A stretch of 64,000 nucleotides of DNA from Pithys albifrons albifrons (lineage: Eukaryota > Chordata > Aves > Passeriformes > Thamnophilidae), in the NCBI RefSeq assembly GCF_047495875.1, contig NC_092462.1, forward strand, positions 41,825,669-41,889,668, in the 5' to 3' direction. Position numbers and translations under genes: made by a program. Numbering within the stretch: the first letter of the stretch is position 1; every line of letters begins with the position of its first letter. Under the pieces are notes generated by a model. It had not been told where the DNA came from and ran no database searches. It saw only the letters and a list, made by a program, of their open reading frames with translations. This document shows, one piece after another, positions 1 through 12,200 of this stretch.

Positions 1-1860
1 ACATCCTTCTAGAGTAATGCACCCAACTCACATTTCTTGATAATGAAAGGATGATGAAGTACAGCAGAGGACACTCAGAAGATGTTCTTGAGGAAAATGT
101 AAGGGTTTCTGAGAGATCCAATCCTCTAAGTTGAAATCAAGTGTGTCTTCTGCTGTTACTATAAATTCACATTTCTGATTTTAAAAGAAAAAAGTTCAGA
201 CGTTCTGTGTCTTTCAGAAAAATTCAGACTTGTTATATATTTTACATGTCACTTTACCTGGATATCTGTTCATTTTCCTTTACCTTGATCAGAACACTTG
301 AGGGATTATTCTTGGGGTTTTCATGCTAGTCAAGTAAGAAATAGTTAAGGAGCACTGAATGTGTACTTAGAGACACTATTTATCATGCTAACTATTCAGT
401 ATAGTCAAAATAAAATCAGTTTTCTGTCAAGTAAAGCAGCTAGTGATGAGAGATTCCAGGAGCCTGAACCTTACCCCTCATCCAGAAAACAGATTTTGCT
501 TTGGAGAAAATGGAAATTAAAAGCATTTTATTTCTGTCACAGAAAATTCATTAGGCAGAAACTACAAACCTGAATGCCTAAGTATCATTCACAAGCCCAT
601 GTGAAGACCATGCAAATCACTGAATATTTTAGAAATTTAAAGCATTTTAAGTCTTGTGGAAAGCTTCAGCAGCTGCTGCTGCTCAGTACTTTTAGTTGCC
701 TGTCAAGTTGGGAATCTCACTTTTTTTTCTTCTTTTTAATTTGAAGAATATCAGTAAGTTGGAATTCTAGGGGATTTGGATACAAAACATCTTGGAGACT
801 TATTTTGAAATTAATTTCAGTTAAAGTGGTCTAAATTCTTGATATTAATATAATAAATTTTTCAAGAGAGTTGGATATCTGGGGACCTTATGTAAACAAG
901 CAGGAATTTCACAGTGGTAGGTGACAGCAGGGGACTTTCAGATATTTCTTTTTTCACTCTAATGATTGGAAAATTAGAAAGCTTAACAATAGCTTAAACA
1001 ATATTTTAACAATATCTGGCTAGATGCATGAATACCAAAATCTGGGACTCCACATTTCAAGGTGTTTGCTTATGATAAATTTGTGTTTAAGTACATTCCT
1101 TTTTAGGTGGCCCAGAAACTGTGTTTCAAATGTTTGGGAAATACGACATTAAAAATTAAATGGAGGATTTTTTTATTCAATCTTGATTCATAAATATTTT
1201 GTAGTGTACTCACATCTGCTGGCATCTGAAGTAGCAATATTAAGATTAAGAAGCAATTGACCGTGCAAATTTAGGGAAAGTAGGGAATGATTTTCCAAGG
1301 ACATTTCTATTAAATAGACATGTGTATTTGTGATCCCCATGTGTTTAGTGATTGCTGACTTCGAACTAAATGACTGTGAATTAGATATTTAGGGATCCAG
1401 TGTCTGTAAAGCTTTATAAGAAAGAATTGTTCATAGGAGGGGAAAAAAGAGTCCATTTTGTCTTTTACAGTGCAAATTACTTGAGAGCTTCCAGGAATGA
1501 AAAAGTAAAAATATAATAAGCCTAAAAGTAAACAGGCATGTCCCTGTAGGACAGTTAGAATGCATGCTAAACAAGTGAGAAGTAAATTAGTTGTTAAAGT
1601 TCTCTCAGGTTTAATAACACAGTGTGGTATCAATACAAATAAGGAATGTGATTTAATCTGCCTGTGTCCCTTTAATACTAAAACATGTTGCCCATAGACA
1701 TCAGGAAGAGAACAGATCCTTTTTTTTTTATGTGTGTCAGTAGAGCAGTTTACTCTTTTTCTCTCATCTGATGTAGAGCATACATTAATTGTTCAAAGCC
1801 ATGTGTTACACCATTTAACAAGAGGAATTTTCTAACTCTTGCTTTGATTTAACACCCAAG

Positions 1861-1940
1861 GTTAAGAAGCTGAAGAGGGAACTCTCTCAGATGAAGCAAG
1901 AGCTGCTGTACAAGGAAGAGGGCTTTGAAACACTGCAACA
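1861..1940 (+). CDS. WWC2: WWC2 coding exon 1 of window (start of central coiled coil)
   Basis: Acceptor cacccaag, donor gtgagt. Encodes [20 protein letters not shown] and then GFETLQQ, the charged coiled coil that follows the WW region in WWC proteins. The exon ends after two bases of a codon (CA), completed by A of the next exon. The acceptor has a weak pyrimidine tract, but this is where similarity to human WWC2 begins. The preceding 1860 bases are intron, and I found no further exon or recognisable repeat in them. Confidence 0.93.
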
Positions 1941-4900
1941 GTGAGTAAAAGAAAATAGTAGAAAATTACTTAATTCAGACACCTGATTTTTTTTATCATG
2001 GAATTGAATCCATTTTATGTGAGAGAATTATTGTGGGAGAAAAGGGAATCTAATATCTCTTTTTGTTGTAGTTAGGAAGCAGAAAATCTGTAGAAATGGC
2101 AGACCTTTTGTTCAAATGTTACATGAGAAATCTGTCTCCCCTCTTATTTTTTTTCATGAGGTAGCTCCCATTGCAAAGAGGCAGAAAGAAGGGCAATGAT
2201 TAAGGGTCCCAAGGATGAAATTAGCTGCTTTCTATGTCCCATTTAAACTTTTTTTTAGATTTTTGAAAAAGTACTTAGGTCTTTCTTTCCTCCTTCTCCA
2301 CACTTGAGCTCAAAAGAGAGAAAGAGAAGAGTGCTGCTCTTGGAGGTACGAATGGTACACAACTGTGCAGAGTTGGAAATCAGTCACAATTTGAGGATTA
2401 GAGACCTGCCTTTCTTTGTTCCAGTTGCTGGGATGCCTGGTGTCCAAAGAGCTGATGTTGAACCAGATGAGCTTTCTGGGTATTTAACCAGTTGGATTAT
2501 TAGGGAATGGGTTTTTTTTCAGTCTCAGCACTCCCTGCTGCTCCTGACTTACAAAATTTGACCCTGAAATACTAAACATTACTGCAACTTTCACCACAAA
2601 GAACTTGCTGCTGAAGAAACCTAACAAGTTCGTTTCTTGACTAATGTGAAGAGAAATTTGTCAGTGCTAGTTGTTTCCTAGGTTGTGGTATGTACCCATC
2701 CATGAAGGATACACTTACAGGAAAATGCTGAGCTGTTTGCTCTTAGTACACTGGTTACAGTAGAAGAGGCGTTGCAGCGTTAGTGTCATGTTGGCTGGAT
2801 CATTTACCCTTTTCCTCAGGACCTCCTGTGCTTGGCAGGATACTGGCAGATAAGTAATAATCTCTGTCCTGGAGAGCTTGCAGAACATATACAGAAAGTG
2901 GACAAAAGGTGGGAAAAGGGAAGAGCATTTCCATATTCCTGGGAGAGGACTAAAATACAGAGAAGTGATTTGCAAAGACTGACAGAGCATCTGTGATTGG
3001 AGGGGAGAGATTGGAGTTCAGTTTCCAGTGTTAATCTTTTTTGTAGACTGTTGCCTGTGTGTTTTAATAATCAGTTCTAAAATTTTTTTTTAACTGAGAA
3101 AGAAAATCTGCTATAGGAAGTGACCAGTCATAATTAGAGACATGCCAAAATTCATGAAAAATGTGAGATTTTTACAAGAAGAGTTTGAAGTCCATTGGGA
3201 ATTGAAAACTCTCAGCACCTTATGAGAAATCCTCCTTTATTTTGACTGAAACAGAAATTTAGGATTTGTCTGTCAGTTAAATATATACAGACCAGCAAGG
3301 ATAGATGATTGAATTTAACCATAAATCAGATCTCATTTGTAGTAAAATTTAGAAGAAAGACACATTGATTCTAAAGCTTAAGGTAATAAAACCTCATGCT
3401 GCTGTCCCAGGATTAAAGGTTAGCCAATCATGCTGGTTTTATTATATTAATTCAACAATGAAGTATTGTTTTAAAGCAGCTTGCTCACAAGCCATTTTGA
3501 TAGGAATCCAAAGCATGTTTCAGAAACTGTCAACAGCATTCCACAGAAACACAATGGACGTTTGTTTTTACAATTCAGTCAGCCACTTTCAAACAGTACT
3601 AATCCCATTAATTTAAAACAGGATGATGGAATATCTTATATGTCAGAGATCCTTCTTGTCTATCTTAATTATATACAGAATAAAGCAGTTGCAATTTGAA
3701 TGTGGCATGTCATATTACTAGACAGCATGTGGCATATTACTCAACTGTTCGTTCATGATCACAATTTTTGGCGTATCCTGTATCTATTTGACCTTAGCAA
3801 CCTGATCAGTTACCAAAAATTGAGTGTTGTCAGACACTAAGTGCCTGCCCTGTGAAAGAGTTTGAGGAACTTTCAAGCTGAAACAAACACATCCTTGAAT
3901 GGGAATGATTTCTGAGTCACATAGGTGATTTTCTTTCATAAATGCAATTTAGTTTGTGCGAAAAGTGGAGTGTGGAGAAAGAATAGACATGCTCACAGCT
4001 TTAAAGACTACTTTAGAACTTTGATATCTTTGTCACCAAAACTGGAAGAAAAGTAGAATGCGGTTACAAGTGTTTTGTGCAAGTTGTCATTTTTGCAGGG
4101 GATGCTCAAGATCACTTTTGATCATTAAAATGTTTGTTCATTCCTCACTCACAAGGTTAATGGCTTCCAGCAAAGATGACGGACGATGATAAAACCCAGA
4201 AAACTAATTGCGTTATAAAAGAATGTATTCTCTACTAAATGCTTGATTTTTGCCAAGATGACCATTGGTTTTAATTTGTGCAGTAAAGCTGCAGTCATTT
4301 CCATGATGCTGTGAAATATTCAGTTAAACTAGAGACCAGAGAAATGTGTTTACAAAATATTATAATTTTGGAAGGAAATATGTAAATTCTAAAATGAATC
4401 ATCTTTTAATCTAAATGTTTAGGAGAGGCTTTTAAATTATTTTCAGTTTACAGTTTCTAAAATCACTGATAGTTCAGGAATGTAATAAATTGTCCAATCT
4501 TTGCCATATGGTAATAATTACCCAGAGATTTTTGTGAATAAAGAGAGCCTGGTGACTGGTTGCACACAACAGCTGTTCCAGACAGTTAATGCCCAGGATT
4601 AGGGTGAACTAGAGGGAAGCTGAGATGAGAATGGTGCTGGTTATGTTTCTGCTTGGAAAGGCTGATTAGTACCAAGAAGCTTGCTTGTCTGCCTGTGTCC
4701 CAGTGTGGGTCTGGGTAGAAAAGTACTTCTGGCAATCAATTCTGCTTCTGTAAGGATCACAAAGATTTAATTGTGTGAAGGATGTACCCAAAAGCTGCTT
4801 CCGTGCTGCCAGAGAGTTACAGTGGGGATGGGAATTTTGGCAGTGTTGGCAGCAATAACTCTGTACTCTTGGTAGAATGTGTAGAAAGAAGTCTTTGGGT

Positions 4901-6204
4901 AAGCCATTTGCTGGGCATTGTGTGTATGCTACATAGCTTGACATTTTTGCCCAGGATTAAGCAGTATTTGAATGGAGATTTCAGCGTCCTTTCTAACTTT
5001 GTGTGCGACTGTTACAGGAAATGCCGTCTCATCTCCTTCCCTTCTGTTCTCTAACTATCCTCCTGCTTGAAGCAGAACAGCGGAGATATTAGTATTATTA
5101 TCTGTATCTGGTATTAGTATTCCCTCTTTCCACAGAATTGACCAAAAAATGTCTGGAGGCCAGGGCGGATATGAACTGTGTGAGGCCAAAGCCATCCTGA
5201 GGGAACTGAAGTCCATCAGAAAGGCCATAAGTTCAGGCGAGAGAGAAAAACAAGATTTAATGAAGGTATTTCAACTGGTTGATGCAAATTTTGTGTGGAT
5301 TTGTTTTCTACATGACTCACTTCCTTGATGATAAATACTTTGCATTTTATGTTTTTAAGGGATTCTCAAAATTCTTTGAGCCAAACTAGTCTTAGAATCA
5401 ATTTTCAGATGCAAAAAGTGAAGCCTGTGATGTTCCTAATTCTGTGTTAGAAAACACAGATTTATTTTTTTTTAACTTGTATGTAAGGTACCAGGTATAT
5501 GTTACCTCTAAAGCCTAATTTAAAATATTAAGTGGACAAAATTGAGGTGTGTTTTTGAGATGCATGACCATTTTCTAAATCAGTGAAAGTTTTTCAAATC
5601 TAAATTGTCCCATTTCCACTTCTGAAAGCATTTTTTTTAATCAGCCAAGTATTTGGTTGACAAGTAAAAAAACACAAATAAAACAATAGACCCAACCAAA
5701 ACCCCAAAACAGACACAAACCCAAATGAGCAGTTTTTACATTTTCACAGGTGTTGGTCTCCCCTAGTCACATACCAATGGCTTGATTAGAAGGATAGTTT
5801 GCTTAATATGAAAAACCACGGAGCTGTTACAGTGGAGCCTTTAAATAAATACCTTTTGGAGATAAATGGGCATAACATGGTAAAAGTGCAAAGAAATTTT
5901 AATACCCAGTTGCTTCTCTGTTTCCTGGATAGAGTCTTGCAAAGCTGAGAGAGAAATTCAATCTTGACCAAACCACTGAAACATCTGAACCAGACCTGAG
6001 TTCCAGTTCTATAAACTCCCAGCTGTGTTTTCCTAGGCAAACTCTGGATACAGGGTCTCAGACTGACATTTCTGGTGAGGTGAGCTTTTTTCCATTTTGT
6101 CCAGTGTAAAGAGAAATTGAAACAGAATGCTACAGTTAATGGAATTGGAATCAAATGGCTGTTCACTGTTGCTGAGATACCTATATCTATCTACCTATCT
6201 ACCC

Positions 6205-6250
<46 letters not shown>

Positions 6251-9200
6251 TCTATCTATCTATTCTATCTATCTATCCATGTTTCAGAATATTACTTAGA
6301 ACCAGTTATCTGATCTTTTCCCCCCTTGAATTTTAAATCAAGATTCAGATGAGTGTTATACATTTGGCATGAAACATTTATGACAACCTGATCTAGTCAA
6401 ATATTTCCAGTACAATGAGGGTCAGGATAAATAGCTAGTATTTTTTTTGATCTGTCTGTAGGATATGTTTTACCTTACAGACTTAATTTACTATGAAGAT
6501 TTTTTTAATTTTCAGAAAAAAGATTTCAGAATTTAAATGTGCAATTTCATTTCACGTAGCTTAAAAACTGTCAGTGAAACTACTTGTTCAGTGATTTAGT
6601 AAAATTCACTGATGGTGTATTTTGTACACACATAAAGCTGTGCTTAATTTTGAGACTTTCTTTGAAGTTCTGCAAGCTAAGTTGATAATGAAGAGAGTGT
6701 ACAAGGTTTTTCAAACAGAGCTAAGCTTGCCTATGTTTTGTAGCGAATTTACTGAAGCCTAACTCTGAAATGCACTGACTTAGTTCTAAATTAGGAGTTC
6801 AGTAGAGTTCAAAGTAGGAGGTCAAAATTTTGGGTGCAATCACTACAATACCTCTGAAAATGCTCTGGCTTTACTGTGGTGGAATATGAACAATTGGCAG
6901 TACAGCAATTAAAAATAGATGAACTGGCTCAGAAGGAAACAGTGCTGTTCTGTACATCTGAGTAGATGAGATCTTAACTAGGCATTTAACAGCAGATGTG
7001 GCACTGGCTGCAGAGGGCTGGGGGTGTAGTTTTAAGTCATAATTTTTCTGTCCTCTGCCTCGGTTTTATTCATGCATTTAACAGCTTTGCATGGTGATAA
7101 GGCTACTTCTTTCCCCGCCCCCCACCCCCAACAGATTGGAGCAAGAAGTAGAGCAAATTTAGCGGAGAAGGTCCGGCTGAGTCTGCAGTACGAGGAGGCC
7201 AAGAGAAGGTAATGGGGCAGGTGGTGGTTGGGTCTCAGCCCGGAGCTGGGGCATATTCCGAGCCCCGCAGCGCGGTCCCTGTCCCTGTCCCGTGCTCGCG
7301 GTTGGGTCTCAGCCCGGAGCCGGGCAGGTTCCAGCCCCACGGCTCTATCGCCATCCCTATCTCTGTGCGCGCAGCGACACCCAGCGGAAGCGCTCCCGCT
7401 GTGTCCCTTCCAACGCCAGAGCTTCCAGGGGCTCCCGCGCCTCTGGAACAGCGTGTTTGTAATGTAGTGCTACGTTACACGTGTTAAGAAGAAAATTAAG
7501 ACAGTGACAAACTACTGGCCTATTCAGGACTGAGGGAATAGAGTGAACTGGCCTTCTGCTGAAAGGAGTTGCTACGTTATTTATGTCCGTTATATCCTTT
7601 GGGATCATCGTTTTACTTCACTGTACCACTGAAGGCTCTTTAGTTTCAGAGTTGCTTCAGATTTCCAGTGTAAATTTAGTAGACTTAATTATTTCTTTTT
7701 TCCCTAGGACTGCAGGTAATTTAAATTCTTATCATCACTGTGAGGTTGGGTTTTTTAATGAGTTTAACCTGAGGAGAAAAGAATTCAGGAACTGCTGCAC
7801 TGATGAATGTGGAATGCCTTTCAAATGAAGTTGTGTGGTGGTTGCTCATGAAGTGGTGCCATTTTGATGAATTGCCACAGCGCTGAAAAATGGGCATCAA
7901 AAGGCAGAACACTCAGGGTTCAAATGACATGTCTTTGGTGCACCAGACGTGTATATAATGCTGGGGGACGATTTACTATTGAGATAACAGTCTTGTTTTA
8001 TTATTTTCTAATATTTGTCACAAAAATTAATGTCAGCTATTCAGAAAGCTTCTTGGTTGTGTTATGGAGGCTCTTTATAACATAAGGGAAATAGTAATCT
8101 ACAAACTGTCCCACACTCAGAGGTCCTTTTTTTACTATAAAGAACTAAACAAGGCAACAAAATAAAAAAATAACACTTCTCCCCAGATTAAAAGGGTGCC
8201 TAAAATGCCTTTTAATCTGAGATTAAGTATTATTTCACTTGGAATACTGTGGCATGGTCAGTTAGAAACTATGAAAATAAATTTGCAACTTAAAAGTGTC
8301 AGGTAAAGGCATAGTGTTTTTACGTTTTAAAGGGAGGAGGCTGCACAACAATTTTTTTGCCTGATTTCAAATGTATACCCTCCTGATACAGAGTAGTAGC
8401 TCCCCATCCCTGCCAATAGCAACAGTAATCCTTTATATCCTCATTATGGATCATAAAACTTTATTATATAATCAATGCATTCATCAAAGAGTGCTAAGGC
8501 TATTGTGTTTGTTCAGTATTGAAGGTGTGATTTTGGCTGAGAATCATCATGTACATAATACTAATTGTCAAGTTGTGTTTTAGATGCAGGTAGATGGTAT
8601 TTTTTCTCGGCATAATTGATCCAAAACCAAATCATTCTCTATTTTGACTCTGTCTTGATACCAGGAAGTCACAGCACTGTGTTTTATCTTTCCTTTGTAG
8701 AAACAAAAAACCTCCTGGCAGTAAGTAACTCACTTTACCACTTCTGCCTTGAACAGGGGGAAAAGAAAAATAGAGAACAAAAGAAAAACAGTACAATGCT
8801 CAGAGTATGGAGTACTGCAGCACAGGATCTTTATTTCTCACAAATTAGTTTGCCAAGAACATGGGCCGAAATTTCAGTGGGCTTAACTTGGAATAATGAA
8901 GATACATACCAGTTTGCACATAAAGTTCAGTACCTATTTACAGGCTCCCCACAATTACTGTGGCCATTGTAATCATCACTGTAATTTAATAAGAGTTGAC
9001 CATCTTTTCTGAAATATTAAATGTGCAAATTCTCAATTTTTTTTTTTATAAAGTAACTAAGAGAAGGAGAGGATCTTGAAAGTGAGCTTCTCTACTGGAA
9101 AATTATTAGATAATTTTGTACATTGCAGGTTTTATGTTGCTTAGCCAGCAGAATGTCTTGAAGAGGTGGAATGTTCATAACTATGCTAAATTCAGTTGCA

Positions 9201-12200
9201 GTTGTTATTCAAAAGGTCTGATAGAGCATGCTGAGAATCCTATCCTGATGTGATGGAGACCTAGCAAATATTCCTTTTTGGCCTGTTGTGGCATCCCACC
9301 CTTTAAGAGGAATGGAACACCCAAGATTCGTGGATGCCTGTGGTTGAAAAGGAATGACAAAGAGTCAGAGGGTCTGCAAAAACATATAAAATTTTATTAG
9401 TAAATTATACACATGGCATGGAAATTGGTATGTTAGTCCCTGACTTCCTGGTATAAACACGTTGGTGGGTTGTGAATAAGGGGTAGGCTGAGAGAGGAAA
9501 GAGAGAGAGGAAGAAAGGATGGAAAGAAGGAAACAAAGAAACAAACATCATCAGCCCCTGGCTCCATTATCAGTCCAGCTGATTGGGGGGTCCAGGGTCC
9601 TGGGGGCACTGCCCAGGCTTTGTGGAGGTACCTTTTTCCCTGCTTGTCACGAAACCTGAACTCCACAGGCACAGTTCTTAGTGTGCCTTTCGAAGAGGCT
9701 TTAGGGAGCTTCTCACCCTATCATTAAATAAAGCACCGACTGCATCTATTTTTTTGAGGTTTTCTGGTAATTTATTTCATAGTCCTCCTCGTCATGAGTT
9801 ACAGCTACTAGGGAATCATGGGAAAAAGAGAAGAAGAAGAAGACACACTATATTTACATTAACACTTTTTATCCATTCCTGCACAGCAATCTACAAACTA
9901 TAGGGGGGACTATATGTAGACCTATTTTTTCACATAGTTACACACAATTCTAAAACCTACACACACCATGCAAACTATCTAACACCACACAGTTATAGCT
10001 AATTATAAGTAATATATATTTCACAAAGATTGCTAGGTCTAAACAGTCTTTATGCAACTTAATTTAACTTCATAGAAGAGCTCTTTTAATATTACTCCGT
10101 GGAGCTTCTACAGGCCTCTTCTCTCACTTCTGCACCAGCTCAAGGTCTCTAGACAAATTCCATTCTTATCTCACCAGCTTGCACCTGCAAATTTGTCTTT
10201 GATTCACTAGCCTGAAAATGTATGTATTCCAACACCCACTCTGGAGAGAAGTTTCTTGCTTTCTATGCAAATTAGTTATCATACATGGTTCATTCTCCTA
10301 AATCTATCTGGAAATGGATCAAGGGTTTCAGGGGTCTTTGGTGCTCTTGGTCACCTTCTACTGGGTCAACATTGATGGACAGTCCATGCCTGCTCCTCAG
10401 CCTTGTTCCTGCCTTTCGCTGTACTGTGTTGTGCTTATCTCCAGGAACCAGAACAAGGACGTTTGACCCAGAAAAGTGCTGCTCTACCTCCATATGGCCC
10501 CCTTCTCCAGTCACATCCTGTTCTTTCTCACAGCATGGCCTTACCAACAATTCTTGGTTGGCTACCCAGCTGTTGGTGCTTGAGACATACATGTTAGTCC
10601 CTTATCTTCTGGGCTTCTATACCTGTTGAACAAGAACTTCCTCAAAAGTGTGACATCAGTTCAGTCTTCATATCTGTATAGTCTTTTGTCTGTCTGATAA
10701 GGCAGCTGAAGAGTGTCAGTTATGGTAGCAGGGAATTGTCAATAGCAGAGAGAGCAAAAGACCGATTTGGAGACCACCATGCCATCCCATCCCCATCCTG
10801 ATCCCGTCCCAATCCCATCCCATAAAGCATCAAACAGCTGTCAGCAGCAGCAACTTTCAGAACAAGGTTAGCTGGAACCAGTAACCTGGAGATAAAAGGC
10901 TTGACATTTCATTATCCATCTAAAATTATTTCATTGTTTTCCATCTGAGTACTGCTCCTCTGAGGGACTGTTGAGTCCTTATCCTGTTGAGCTGCAAAAT
11001 ATGTTGAAATACTTCATGTTATTTCATCTCACAATTTGGTTGTGGCAGCACTGCTGATATTATTTCTGTTTATTTTACATCAGGGGGTTTTGTGAAAATA
11101 CCCTGAGTCAAACTTGTTCTTGCAGTGGTTTTGTGGAAAGATGTCTTGTTTCCATTTTTGAAGCTTTTGTTTTTTCATTGTGGTGCAGGTGAGAAGGAAA
11201 TGCTACCTATGGAAAAAGAAAGAGGAGTAGTTTCCCTTAAGCTTCTAGTATAAGCAGTGGGATCGTTAGATTCAACATGAACTGTTCTTAGCTTTGACTC
11301 TAAATTAAAGCCTTAATGTACTGTAAAGTTATTACTAGAGAGGAAAAATAAGCATGATATTATTAGTTTTGTTAATCACCAAAAACAAACTGGAAATAAG
11401 AAAAATGTTTTCCCAGAAATCTGTCAGAACTACACAAAGATTATGTGTGCCAAATTATTTGTGTGTATCTATGAAGTGTGGCATGGTCATTCCCTTGGAT
11501 AGTGCCTGGTAACATTGAAGTTTCATGGGCTGGTATCATCTGAGCTGATTTAGGTGCATTTCACTATGACAGTTACAAGTAAATAAAAGTAGCACATTAG
11601 TTTCTCTGGGCCTAGATTGCAGGGAAACTTCTGTTTTGACATCTTCTTTCTCTGCCTTTTCCCCATCCTACAAGAAAGAGATGCAGAAGGCTATGAGCTT
11701 TACATGTTTCAGAATTTCCATATTCTTGAGCTATGGAGCTAGTTCAGGTGTGGCTAAGGCTGGAAGTGACTGAAAGTTACCATCTTACTAAATACAGAGT
11801 ACATATAAAGGGAATGTTTAGGCTTTCCCAGTAGACAAGGAGTCTTTATTGCAAGACCTACACTTTTTTAGCTATGCTGCTGAGCCCATAGACAAAATGA
11901 TTATGGAGACTGAATACTCAAAGTAACCTGCCTTGATCAGTACAATGATAATGTTGCCTAGTTTCTGCTTCCATTATATGCATGTGTCTGTGCAGTAGGT
12001 GTGGATAACCAAGTCTTGGCTGCCTTAACTCTGTGGCTGGACATCTGCAATGGGAACAGTGGTTGTGCAAACTCAGACCCTTGAGTTAATGATCTTCTTT
12101 CTGTTTAGGTAGCTGTTGTCCTATTACCTTTCATTTTAATTGCACGGAAGAGCAGTGATTTTGTCTTGGGAGCTGCATGCATGTGTGATGCTGCAGTGAG

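Noticed and set aside
6117..6336. Short open frames rich in Tyr-Leu-Ser-Ile
   Set aside because: Translation of the ATCT microsatellite.
8616..8972. 118-codon open frame on the + strand
   Set aside because: Intronic, with low-complexity KKNREQKKN composition, no family resemblance and no matching splice logic.
10285..10629. Overlapping 114- and 100-codon open frames on opposite strands
   Set aside because: Neither resembles a known protein; both sit in intronic sequence just beyond the solo LTR. I could not link them to retroviral genes.
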